Below, one piece after another: positions 19,401 to 24,918 of a stretch of 25,866 bases of DNA. A program made the position numbers and the translations under genes. The DNA comes from a virus. The number at the start of each line of letters is the position of its first letter. Position 1 is the stretch's first letter. The notes beneath the pieces were generated by a model. It did no database searches, was not told the DNA's origin, and worked only from the letters and a program-made list of their open reading frames with translations. The stretch lies in the IMG/VR virus record IMGVR_UViG_3300020578_000381, positions 1 to 25,866 of that record; one strand, given 5' to 3'.

Positions 19401-22400
19401 TTGTGATGCTGTAGAAATACCAATTGTAGATGTTTCAAATTTATAATTTATTAATTCTCCACTTGAAAATCCATGATTTTCAAAGTTAATTGTATGATTT
19501 ATTGTAGATATTCCAGTTGGGGAAACAATTAATTTTCTATTGGTATATCCACTACCAGGATTCAATATTTTGATTTCTGATACAGTATTTTTAAATGCTG
19601 CGGTTGAAAATTTATGAATTCCTGAATTATTACTATTAATAAAACTTATTGTATTAATTCCCGAAGAACATTCTAAAATAGAAGAAAAAAGTCTAACGGT
19701 TTTATTATTATCAACTTTCACATAATATGTTGCATTATTAATTAAAGTTAAATTGGAAGTACCAATACCGATTGGAGTGTTTCCATTAGAATTATAAATT
19801 ATTGATTCTTGGTTATTCAGATTATGATCGGTTAAAAATATTAATTGTGATGTTGTACTGCTAATTCCACCAGAATTTGTAGTTAGTCTTCCATCAAATA
19901 AAATAGGTCTTTGCCTTTTTACAACGATTGGTTCTAGGACAGCGTTAGACCCATTACCACCACTTACGTCAATAGATACAATTTTATCAATATCATAATC
20001 TTGAGAATCTATATAAACCTTTTTGAAAGATCCACTAATTACTGGCTGCACTAATGCAGTTTCTCCTATACCAGAAGAAACCGATATTAGTGGAAGATTA
20101 ATTACATCATAATCATTTCCACCATTTAATACTTCTATTGATTTTAATGGCCCATAATAAATTTTATCGTCAGATTTATAATTTCTAATCTCAACACCAT
20201 TAATTAACATACCGGTTGATCCAGGAATTGTTAATTCTGATGTTTCAATACCAACATTGGTAGTTTTAACTTTTTCACTTAATGGAAATTTTTTTAATAA
20301 TTTTTGAGCACTAATAATTCTAGATTTTTGTGAATATAATGTAAAATTATGTTCATTTTGACTGTTAAAAGTTGCACTTATAAAATTTAAATGATTATTA
20401 GTTCCAATAAATGATTTTGAAGAATAAAGTTTTATGCCATTGTCTGGATTTTGAACTTGTACATAATAATCACCAGTATCCAATCCAACAATATTGGTTC
20501 CAGACGGTTGATAATAAATCCTATCTCCAGTAATAAATGGAACGCTATTAAAAAATAATATGGTAGAATATCCGTTATTACCTAGATTACTTAATGCCGT
20601 AGCATTAGATGATTTAATATTTTTTGTTATTTCATAATTATAAAAAGTGTTAAGTCCAACTATTCCTGATGGTAAAGAGTTAGAAGCGACATAAGCATAA
20701 TCATCGTCAACATATAAATTTTGTATATCTGATATAATAGAGTTATTTCCAAATTCAATAGGGACTGTTGAACTACTTGCAGTATTAATTTTCCTTCTTA
20801 AATCATACTCTACTCCCACTTGATGAGTAAAGTCACTGCTGGAGTTTTTGCTTTTTAAGTTGTTCAATGTAACGCTATTATTACCAATGTTAATATTAGA
20901 AATATATGCTATATCTGTGGCAGAAGATTCTACAATATTACTGTCTCTTACTAAAATTTCAACTCTATCTCCTATTTTTAAACTAGACCTATCAATAGGA
21001 CTTTTTAAGGTAAAATTGCTAATATCACTAATTTGATATCTTGAGCTTGTATTGTATATCCAAGAATTTGCAAAAATTTCTTTATATGATTTATTAACTG
21101 TTGGATTTTCAATTTTAGATCCAATGTGTCTAACAGAAATAATTTCTCCTTCATTCAAATTTAAATTATCTGATATCTGTACAAATTTAGATAATACACC
21201 ACAAAGTCTCAGTTCAACCTTTTTATTAAGATCGCCATTTTCATATCCAAAATAAATTTCATCAGATCTTATATTAGTAGAAGATAAGATTGAAGATGTA
21301 ATTCCCGAACACCCAAAAAATTGATTAACACTTTTGCTGGTATAGTTAATTTTATTACTGCCAGATATAATCACTCCCTGTTGTGGAAATCCAATTGTAG
21401 AATCTACAGAAATTATAGATGCTCCGATAGAAACATTTTCTAAACATTTGGTATTTGGAGTAATTGTAAAAGTACCAAGAACTGCAGTAGAATCATCATA
21501 TCCAACAAAAAGTGAAATTTTATGATACTGTTTATTATTTCTTGTGAATGGTTCAACTTCAGAAACTGAGGCATTAGTAGATTTATCTGTTGATTTTTCT
21601 ATTGTTTGTCCTACCAATTTACGAGGATCACCAGAAATTTTTTCAACAACTATAACTTCTCTCCGAATAAACTCCGAAGATGATGGTTTAATCAAAAAGT
21701 TTTCTAAATTTATAATTTTCGGAGTAACTCCATAGAGGACATTGAATAAAATTCTAAATGATTCGTCGGTCCCTTTTGCCTGATAAAAAGACCTTGCTTC
21801 TTTTATAAAATTACCAACATTTAAATCATTTACAAAATCATATTCTTCTAATCCTGGAGTAAAAGTATTTTTTATTTTTTTGTAAAATTCTTTTAAAAAT
21901 AAAGAACTTAAATTTTGTACAGATGAGTTTTTCTTATGTTTTTCTATTTTTGATTTAGAAAAAACTAATTCTTCTTGATTTAAATCTGCATGGTAACTAG
22001 TAATTCCACTAAATCCCCGAATACAACCGATGAATGTATTTGTTGTTATTCCGGTATATGTAATAATTTCATCATCAATCTTAAGTAGGCCATATTTTTG
22101 TGGAAAACCCTTAGTACTTGTTACTGTAATTATTCCAACATTAACATCAGTTCCTATATCTTCGCTAAGATTAACATTATTTACGACAGTTTCTGGAGTT
22201 AAATTGTCTAACTTTAAATATTGATCTAAATTTTCGGCAATATCAGTCGGACCACCTTGATATTCCTGAGAAACATAATATTGCTTCAAAAATTCTAATG
22301 TATTTGGACTTTCATCCAAAATAAAATTTGGAAGTTGGCTAGAAATAATTTGCTGAATCTTAACTCTGGATTCTATGGATTCTACTCCGGTTTGTATCAT
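10440..22400 (-). CDS. 7: Giant baseplate wedge protein gp7, 3986 aa
   Basis: It lies between gp6 and gp8, the position of T4 gp7, and starts 1 nt after the gp6 stop with a weak AAGAGA upstream. Residues 14-66 (LPNFILDESPNTLEFLKQYY) and 200-267 (FYQAKGTDESFRILFNVLYG, then LVGQTI) resemble the C-terminal domain of T4 gp7 (FYSTKGIEASYKFLFKVLYN, then LVGQTI). The two halves are split by an inserted module (about 87-147). T4 gp7 has 1032 residues with this region at its C-terminus. Here it is N-terminal and followed by some 3700 extra residues, and I do not see the T4 gp7 N-terminal domains. The remainder is Gly/Ser/Thr/Asn-rich and beta-like: repeated GxGY blocks, HxL...YYV blocks, RG...H blocks, many GIGT phrases, and a YHYH domain near 1210-1370. 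About 3480-3700 contains a conserved-looking segment with INGVIQDPGVAYEF. It is likely a wedge scaffold fused to a very long peripheral or adhesive arm. Confidence 0.88.
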   Translation of the reverse strand: MIQTGVESIESRVKIQQIISSQLPNFILDESPNTLEFLKQYYVSQEYQGGPTDIAENLDQYLKLDNLTPETVVNNVNLSEDIGTDVNVGIITVTSTKGFPQKYGLLKIDDEIITYTGITTNTFIGCIRGFSGITSYHADLNQEELVFSKSKIEKHKKNSSVQNLSSLFLKEFYKKIKNTFTPGLEEYDFVNDLNVGNFIKEARSFYQAKGTDESFRILFNVLYGVTPKIINLENFLIKPSSSEFIRREVIVVEKISGDPRKLVGQTIEKSTDKSTNASVSEVEPFTRNNKQYHKISLFVGYDDSTAVLGTFTITPNTKCLENVSIGASIISVDSTIGFPQQGVIISGSNKINYTSKSVNQFFGCSGITSSILSSTNIRSDEIYFGYENGDLNKKVELRLCGVLSKFVQISDNLNLNEGEIISVRHIGSKIENPTVNKSYKEIFANSWIYNTSSRYQISDISNFTLKSPIDRSSLKIGDRVEILVRDSNIVESSATDIAYISNINIGNNSVTLNNLKSKNSSSDFTHQVGVEYDLRRKINTASSSTVPIEFGNNSIISDIQNLYVDDDYAYVASNSLPSGIVGLNTFYNYEITKNIKSSNATALSNLGNNGYSTILFFNSVPFITGDRIYYQPSGTNIVGLDTGDYYVQVQNPDNGIKLYSSKSFIGTNNHLNFISATFNSQNEHNFTLYSQKSRIISAQKLLKKFPLSEKVKTTNVGIETSELTIPGSTGMLINGVEIRNYKSDDKIYYGPLKSIEVLNGGNDYDVINLPLISVSSGIGETALVQPVISGSFKKVYIDSQDYDIDKIVSIDVSGGNGSNAVLEPIVVKRQRPILFDGRLTTNSGGISSTTSQLIFLTDHNLNNQESIIYNSNGNTPIGIGTSNLTLINNATYYVKVDNNKTVRLFSSILECSSGINTISFINSNNSGIHKFSTAAFKNTVSEIKILNPGSGYTNRKLIVSPTGISTINHTINFENHGFSSGELINYKFETSTIGISTASQYYVLKDTNNSFRLCDAGIGGTDISNYSRQNYVKFTGIGSGYQYFSYPDISVSILYSPVGIGTTTQTYSSLIVTPVVTGSIIDTYLYKSGTGYGSTILNLEKSPIITIKNGKEARIQPVIINGQITNVNIQYSGVEYYSVPNLNVKDLSGAGTGAELRPIISNGKIIDVKVVNTGIGYSSTSTIINVQSTGSNAKFNANIRSLSLNHNFKFGDEILVETDNKLQYSVCGYFKKLRESFNDNGEVSNIIGWAYDGNPIYGPYGYSDPENSSSIPKILTPGYILNTSNVVDRPQFPAGFFVEDYEYNNSGDLDQNNGRFGKTPEFPNGVYAYFATISSGTLIPKFPYFIGNTYRSKTLNENKTLNQSYNFNDSNLSRNTLPYKVSDNYAGNDFIIEPENKINQQSIVESVSKGSISGFNIINSGTNYKIDDVLNFDDANTSGGGVIARVSSIGGKDIVEINTSIQTYQNSIFTWKNGNEVQVNILPYHNLSNNDYVVISGLSTSLSKLNKPYKIGVSSYYSNVAQDIPASTVGVVTEIYISQFPEIVSIGSSITIGSETLSILEVFKNLNILKVERGSTGVSHTATTQINFIPDSFIISQNIDYFESDVNNKVYFNPTKSVGVGTISGITNSIIVSFGSSTITRVIPTQGIYIENHPFTHNQAVIFKIPPTVSLPGGEIAISTSPTSSTFNLPTNSPVYVSNKNKNVIGIKTNLNSSEVYFRTVNQNDANNEKYSFESLYPQIIGKVEKISSTVSVSTSHQLSNEDTIDLEVKSNLSVGIGTSSFVNVKRDLLTGNILINPIGFNSTGINTTTNTITINSHNLKTGDKVLYSANLIASGLTTDFYYVIRVDDNNIKLSKTLIDNKTTPPTVVSIASTGGSSQSISLVNPQIKSVKNNNLVFNLSDSSLIGYKFKLYYDQSYSKEFVSTAKTGKFTISGIGTVGVSSTASLTVNYDESLPDKIYYNLEKSGYISTSDKTVTNYSEILFINSTYTLKNYTVSGIGSTTFNISLIEKPEKLKYSQNECSVLKYNTKSLTAKGPIDKINIISGGYGYKKIPIFVGSNSTSGKDAFIVAISTSIGNAREVRIIDEGFEYSSDKTLQPISYISPLISIKNSNTIGIITVTSGGRQYVNSPSIVIVDSSTGQKINSGILEAKLSGSSISSVNIVQKPKGLSETSVKLFTTNNTNGVSVQKVQSNSSGIFTCFITTPTLGFSTNPFGPDDEVFIEGIQKFSTDGSGFNSEDYGYKFFPVSNYNSTTNLHQVTINISGLTTNTGIAKTIQDSIPNIVNKKDYPTFDVKQISSLFNIGENLVVNGNEVDLKISDCNSFFIKVIGDYELVVGDVITGKESGNIATVSKIDASTGKFKVDYSVRKNLGWSDNVGRLNYDDQVVQDNDYYQNLSYTIKSPITYNELRTPVNSLVHTSGLKNFSDTGITSTARSGITTSNNSTTIIRDIVEENRVDTIYDFDLVNDVDVVTVNTGITSTVFSKLLKLKNKKLSSYIECKSNVVLKIDNINKQFSNLNTSPSKALNLIKLNSGTSYDNLLIRVSDLNNTQIQLTELILLNDGTNNFLAEKSKIINSGVGLTYTAQDDFGEFSIIDGYLRFEPNDPFNIDYDIKLIKSRFNTILPGIGTNPIGFINLTGSNKSIGSGITTSILSVQSNQFSSLYTNVQIIDTTTIPNKMNFVEVYLTHNGTDTYISEYYFDSEFSTNLYSGNFIGTFGASISSGILSLNYTNNSLNTVNTRSKVVGFGTTSVGGGTHRFLLNGQLSGFERGALYQSVYTSTVSAASTSIISLDKFNFNAIKSLVEVSVGSTSALHQIMLVQDLSNIYVQQSPFLSANSATGIGTFGGEYSGDNFSLKFYPDASITSQIKISSFNQCLYTILDSQNIAPDLTYGSVTESIDLQFYNAINGNRVNRKDFKLTSDGVPIFTKTFDPSNSNILNPSTGEFTIPNHFFSPKERLIYTPESTFVGIGTSAVGIGATLNSVGVVTTILPSDVYVIKISDNSFKLSTRPDYAQLGIGVTFTSYGLGNAHKLEMFKKNEKAIITIDNLAQYPLIFTKISHTLSGNGGQISAGSTIFSLSGISTISPKDILKVDNEYMGIVNVGFGTTNIGPITDSGIINLVEVTRGFVGSSATSHTDSTEAKIYKGSYNIVKNNIFFTESPRGNPQINKDLGNLNFETSDFAGRVYLRNDYTSNQIYDDISDQFTGIGRTFALRVGGANTVGLGTTGGNGILFINSVFQTPETLNNPKNNFKIIENSSVGISSVVFSGIRNAVTDDITISLSDINQNQTPRGGIIISLGSSTGLGYAPLAGAAVTAVVGAGGSIVSVGLGTTDNLGSGYNGIVAIGVSVYQSGHIGNTAIITASVGVGGTLSFTVVDGGTGYTNPKIFVSEPSYENLTITGVSRLGIGATTNTGIGLLLNVEVGASSTTGIGSTYFEVSKFSISRQGYAFQRGDVFKPVGLVTAKGLASPLSEFKLTVLSTFSDSFALWQFGQLDYIDSVKNYQDGVRRRFPLFYNDQLLSFEKLKGSQVNLANSLLIVINGVIQDPGVAYEFEGGTSFVFTTAPKSEDDVAIFFYRGTAEDDSTLVTNVPETLKKGDQVQVLKNNSISKTVTQDKRVIFDLSFSDKFETNLYTGRGIDEIDNKPLSWIKQKSDKIINGQIVYKTRDSIEPLVYPTAKIIKNFSTTDNEIFVDNAQFFDYENPTDFGAIIINGSADPVAAGITAVVSAAGTIQSLVINSSGSGYTGNSVVVKISSPSIIGVGIGSIATATVTVSAGGTLTTPITITNPGFGYTSSSPPKVIAPFPNPIYENITKISSTVNGFSGIITGITTSTGTGGNPLALKFHINSQSFAGLSTGYPIYIFDTRVGTGVTSIDNSDSSKVGIGTTFVDNIYYISSWSSTGIVGIITCNILSTTSVVGLNSTGNISNPVGRYSWGRLFGFSRSSSPISIGVTGNTVDVGLSTFPTIQRRNSGIRNTGALPKLL
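10985..12490 (-). repeat. GxGY beta modules in the C-terminal part of gp7
   Basis: Blocks with the core (V/I)xxxGxGYTxxPxV are seen near 10985-11045 (NPGFGYTSSSPPKV), 11120-11185 (SSGSGYTGNSVVV), 12230-12265 (VDGGTGYTNPKIFV) and 12370-12490 (LGSGYNGIVAIGV and a GLGYAPLAG block). Alternating segments of the form AxVxAGGTxxxV link them. This looks like a duplicated beta-strand module that also occurs in gp8 and in the DUF4815 protein. Confidence 0.65.
12970..13180 (-). repeat. RG...H module, C-terminal gp7 copy
   Basis: The segment encodes VDNEYMGIVNVGFGT, then EVTRGFVGSSATSH at about residue 3124 of gp7. It shows the order seen in other copies: an ILKVDNE-type strand, a variable stretch, an RGxxG turn and a conserved His about nine residues after the Arg. 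Related blocks occur near 17640-17830 and 21970-22145 in gp7 and at 2455-2640 in the DUF4815 protein. Confidence 0.55.
13375..13560 (-). repeat. HxF/L...YYV-type module in gp7
   Basis: The segment encodes IPNHFFSPKERLIYTPEST, a GIGT phrase, then VYVIKISDNSFKLS. The block has an (N/S)H-(L/F) start, a polar turn, a (L/V)xY strand, a GIGT loop, an (Y/V)YV strand and a NSFxLS end. Comparable blocks occur near 16836-16960, 17000-17145, 17340-17460, 19345-19487, 19683-19835 and 20420-20560. Confidence 0.6.
16836..17460 (-). repeat. Cluster of three HxL...YYV modules in gp7
   Basis: Three neighbouring blocks begin INSHNLKTGDKVLY, TSHQLSNEDTIDL and ENHPFTHNQAVIF. The first continues to FYYVIRVDDNNIKLSK, the clearest full example of the unit. 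They are diverged enough to show little direct DNA repetition. Confidence 0.6.
17636..17830 (-). repeat. RG...H module, middle gp7 copy
   Basis: The segment encodes SIGSSITIGSETLSILEV, then LKVERGSTGVSHTATT at about residue 1571 of gp7. It has the same arrangement of a strand ending in a polar pair, an RGxxG turn and a conserved His as the other copies in the window. Confidence 0.55.
18375..18790 (-). other. YHYH-type domain inside gp7
   Basis: Residues about 1205-1345 of gp7 contain IGWAYDGNPIYGPYGYSDPE (near residue 1247), a GYIL segment, and further on NGRFGKTPEFPNGVYAYF and FPYFIGNTY. This combination is the hallmark of the YHYH domain family, found in cyanobacterial, marine bacterial and marine phage proteins. 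Its biochemical role is unknown to me. It is flanked by GxGY blocks. Confidence 0.7.
18845..20145 (-). repeat. Alternating GxGY and HxF/L modules in the N-terminal third of gp7
   Basis: GxGY-like blocks are seen near 18845-18900 (NTGIGYSSTSTII), 18970-19020 (YSGVEYYSVPNL), 19110-19145 (KSGTGYGSTIL), 19535-19570 (NPGSGYTNRKLIV) and 20080-20145 (NGGNDYDVINLPL). HxF/L blocks lie between them near 19345-19487 and 19683-19835. The mixed order suggests duplication and shuffling of two small beta modules. Confidence 0.6.
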
Positions 22401-22401
22401 A

Positions 22402-24300
22402 TTATTCTCTTATTAATTTCCCATTTGAATAACTTGATGTATAATGGTCTCTTGAAAATACTGTTCCTGATATTTCATCACCAGAAGATATAGAATCTCT
22501 TACCATATTTATTGTGCTTTTTGAGATACTAAAATTAAGATATAAGTCGGCGAGTCCAATAACATCATTAGATTCTGGAAATGCCTGAATTTCAATAATA
22601 TTGTTTGGTTCTGATGTTGATGTAATGTTTATGGCGCTAATATTAATTTCACCTCTTATATAATCAACGACTCCGGCAGATTTTGCAACAATTTGAGTTG
22701 ATCCATCAGGTAAATTTTTTACTATCGAAATAATACCTTTTCCACTACCGTCTTGGTTTGGAACATCAGTTAGGTATACAGTATCTTCAATACCAGAAAT
22801 TTTAAATCCGGTACTTTTAATATTAAATCCAAGATTATTAATATGAAATCTGTTTCCAAAACATAATTCATATTGAGAAAATTGATTTATGACTGCTACC
22901 AGATCTCTTCTGATTTTTACCTTGGTAATATTAGAAGTTATAGAAGTATCGGTATTATCAATTATCTGTAGAATCTTACTGTACTTAAATCTTCCACCAA
23001 ACTTATTGAAATCAATAGAATTTGAATATTCTGTTAATACTTTAATTATTTTTGTCTTTAATGATTCTACTGCCGATACTTGAGAATAGTTATAATAGAC
23101 GGAAGAATCAATTTCTACATATAGTAACTTAAGATCGATTATTTTTTGATTAATTCCCGAAATACTGTATTGTTTTAATTTATTTTTAATTTGCTGCTTA
23201 TTAAAGTCTGAAACAAATGTTCCATTTTTTGGTTTAATGGCAATTGATACCGTTCCGAACTCCGGTGGATTTAATTCTTCCCCCCCAACAACCGAAACGG
23301 ATTCTGTATCGGGATATATTTTTTTAATAATCGCTTCATAATCTCTGGAGGTAACTGCTCTGTACTGTGCGGAATAGATTCTTGGAGCGAAATATTTAAT
23401 TGAGTTTATAGATTCTATCTCCGCACCATTTTGAGATTTTTGATTTGTAGTAACAATTACTGTTCCTGGATCTATAATTTGATCATTCGCCTTCTTAATT
23501 CTTCCGGAGAATGAAAATGAAGACACATCATTACCGTTTTCCCCATCGGTTACAATATAATTTACTGTGATGAGCGCATTATTTTCTAACTTTTTGCCAA
23601 TTTTACCATCACCAAAGAGTAATTCATATTTTTCATCCTGAACTTCTTGTAAAAGATAAATTTTTGAAGTTGAATCAACCTGAAGAATATTTTCTACCAA
23701 AGAATATTGAACTCCAAGTCCACTATCATTAATTCCTTTTACATAAACAGAGATTGTTGATGTGTCAATGAATGAATTATTTAATATAAATCTTTGATCT
23801 AGAGAACCATCGACTATAAATTGTTTTGTTAAAAATGTTCCTTGATAAATTTCAATATTTTTAAAGGATGCAATATTGTTGATTACATTTGTCGAAATAT
23901 TATTGGGAATTGAAAATGTATACGAGGTATTATTAACGGATCCAACGCACAGTAGTCCTGCTTGTAGAGTAAGAGTTGGTGTGTTTTGGGAGGGATTTAC
24001 TCCCACATCAAATGATACCGTTGCCTTTGCAGATGTTCTGGAACTAGGAACATAACCAATATTTCTCGCTAGAGAAACAACATTTTCACGAACGGTTGCA
24101 GAATCCAAAAAGGATTCATTTACTATCATGTTCGAGTTGAATGCCGTAATATAGGTGTTATATGCTAGTGTATCTATTAAAATGGAAAAATTAGATCCAT
24201 CAAAGTCAAAATCCGTAAATTTGGAGTTTGCACGGAGATAATCTTTAATGGAAGTTTTAATTTGATCAAAATCTAGATTTGTAAATTTAGTAAAAGGCAT
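22402..24300 (-). CDS. 6: Baseplate wedge protein gp6, 632 aa
   Basis: This is a homologue of T4 gp6 (660 residues), a core wedge protein that forms the inner ring of the baseplate and carries the baseplate J-like fold shared by contractile injection systems. The N-terminus is typical: MPFTKFTNLDFDQIKTSIKD, then DFDFDGSNFSILIDTLAYNT and a segment around NSNMIVNESFLDSATVREN. About residues 300-355 contain APRIYSAQYRAVTSRDYEAI, then IYPDTESVSVVGGEE, the conserved J-like core. The length is near that of T4 gp6, so there is no expansion here, unlike gp7. The gene starts 1 nt after gp25 stops and ends 1 nt before gp7 starts. A GAGG lies 12 nt upstream of the ATG. A NATAAATA motif at 22506-22513, inside the gene, might add expression of gp7. 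Confidence 0.95.
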   Translation of the reverse strand: MPFTKFTNLDFDQIKTSIKDYLRANSKFTDFDFDGSNFSILIDTLAYNTYITAFNSNMIVNESFLDSATVRENVVSLARNIGYVPSSRTSAKATVSFDVGVNPSQNTPTLTLQAGLLCVGSVNNTSYTFSIPNNISTNVINNIASFKNIEIYQGTFLTKQFIVDGSLDQRFILNNSFIDTSTISVYVKGINDSGLGVQYSLVENILQVDSTSKIYLLQEVQDEKYELLFGDGKIGKKLENNALITVNYIVTDGENGNDVSSFSFSGRIKKANDQIIDPGTVIVTTNQKSQNGAEIESINSIKYFAPRIYSAQYRAVTSRDYEAIIKKIYPDTESVSVVGGEELNPPEFGTVSIAIKPKNGTFVSDFNKQQIKNKLKQYSISGINQKIIDLKLLYVEIDSSVYYNYSQVSAVESLKTKIIKVLTEYSNSIDFNKFGGRFKYSKILQIIDNTDTSITSNITKVKIRRDLVAVINQFSQYELCFGNRFHINNLGFNIKSTGFKISGIEDTVYLTDVPNQDGSGKGIISIVKNLPDGSTQIVAKSAGVVDYIRGEINISAINITSTSEPNNIIEIQAFPESNDVIGLADLYLNFSISKSTINMVRDSISSGDEISGTVFSRDHYTSSYSNGKLIRE

Positions 24301-24301
24301 T

Positions 24302-24703
24302 TTATCTTGCTGCCTCTAATATAAATGAATATTCTTGAGTTGGTATCTCCTGACCAATAATATCAAAGATGATTGTCACATCAAATTTATTTAAGTCCGG
24401 ATCTGGATTCACCTGAACTTGTACATTATCAACTCTTGGCTCAAAATTGTCAATTGATAATTTAATTTGATCCTCAATTATTGAGGCAGTGCCAAAATCG
24501 ACAAATTCAAATAAACTTTTTGTAATATCAGACCCAAATATTGAATTAAAAAACTTTTCTTTTGGGATAGTCTGCACAATATTTCTTACAGATCTTCGAA
24601 TTGCATTTGCATCCTTTAATATGGGTAGATCCTTTGTTACCGGATGTGGTTCAAAGGATAAACTAATATCAGTAAATGATTTGGATATCCTTTGAATCGC
24701 CAT
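24302..24703 (-). CDS. 25: Baseplate wedge/sheath initiator gp25, 133 aa
   Basis: This is a homologue of T4 gp25 (132 residues), the wedge subunit that binds gp6 and nucleates sheath polymerisation. The sequence MAIQRISKSFTDISLSFE, then HPVTKDLPILKDANAIRRSV and IPKEKFFNSIFGSDI, is typical of the family. The conserved EPR motif, which contributes to the gp6-gp25 core bundle, is present in DNFEPRVDNVQV at about residues 87-98. The family is often called lysozyme-like, but in T4-type phages it is structural. A late promoter motif lies 19 nt upstream of the ATG. The leader has no Shine-Dalgarno sequence but does have a small hairpin. gp6 follows after 1 nt. Confidence 0.95.
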   Translation of the reverse strand: MAIQRISKSFTDISLSFEPHPVTKDLPILKDANAIRRSVRNIVQTIPKEKFFNSIFGSDITKSLFEFVDFGTASIIEDQIKLSIDNFEPRVDNVQVQVNPDPDLNKFDVTIIFDIIGQEIPTQEYSFILEAAR

Positions 24704-24705
24704 CT

Positions 24706-24722
24706 AATGAAAGGTTTTCATT
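24706..24722 (-). other. Hairpin in the gp25 leader
   Basis: A perfect 7-bp inverted repeat (AATGAAA / TTTCATT) with a 3-nt loop lies between the late promoter motif and the gp25 ATG. It occupies the place where a Shine-Dalgarno sequence would be expected. The three-base loop makes its stability doubtful. A role in start-site exposure is speculative. Confidence 0.35.
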
Positions 24723-24730
24723 TATTTATA
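24723..24730 (-). promoter_or_regulatory. T4-type late promoter motif TATAAATA for gp25-gp6-gp7
   Basis: A perfect minus-strand TATAAATA lies immediately after the stop codon of the 58-residue gene and 19 nt before the gp25 ATG. It heads the tightly packed gp25-gp6-gp7 block. In T4 this octamer is recognised by gp55 with the gp45 clamp and gp33. The same assignment here is by analogy. Confidence 0.65.
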
Positions 24731-24907
24731 CTACTTCCAGGCATGTCCGTAGACTGGTTCGGTTCCATATTCCCAATCATCATAGTCTTCATCATTGCGA
24801 ATTTTTTCGTGCAGTTCAATTTGTTTTTTTAGGTCATGTTTTGGTGCAACATCATAAACAACTTCTTGTAGGACTCTTTTTTGATTTTTTTCTGATTCGA
24901 ATAGCAT
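24731..24907 (-). CDS. Small acidic/aromatic protein of unknown function, 58 aa
   Basis: This short gene begins ATG at 24905-24907 and ends TAG at 24731. The protein starts MLFESEKNQKRVLQEVVYDV, has a charged middle (PKHDLKKQIELHEKIRNDED), and ends in an acidic aromatic tail (YDDWEYGTEPVYGHAWK). A good AGGAG sits 8 nt upstream, so it looks genuinely translated. It fills the whole interval between speD and the gp25 promoter. No membrane segment or known motif is visible. The residue pattern suggests a helical N-terminal half. I do not recognise a function; it could be a small regulatory or assembly protein. An 83-codon plus-strand frame over the same bases is its shadow. Confidence 0.7.
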   Translation of the reverse strand: MLFESEKNQKRVLQEVVYDVAPKHDLKKQIELHEKIRNDEDYDDWEYGTEPVYGHAWK

Positions 24908-24918
24908 TTGTGAAACTC

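Noticed and set aside
19226-19438. 70-codon minus-strand open frame
   Set aside because: It is an alternative frame within gp7, rich in Ile and Leu from AT-rich codons, with no supporting start signal.
13375-20560. CRISPR-like or DNA-level repeat array suggested by recurrent CCAATTCCA phrases
   Set aside because: The phrases are in frame with GIGT codons of gp7, have irregular spacing and diverged flanks, and contain no spacers. They reflect protein repeats.
24302-24703. Lysozyme function for gp25
   Set aside because: The family name is historical. The EPR motif, the length and the position next to gp6 point to a structural wedge and sheath-initiator role; no catalytic lysozyme motif is seen.
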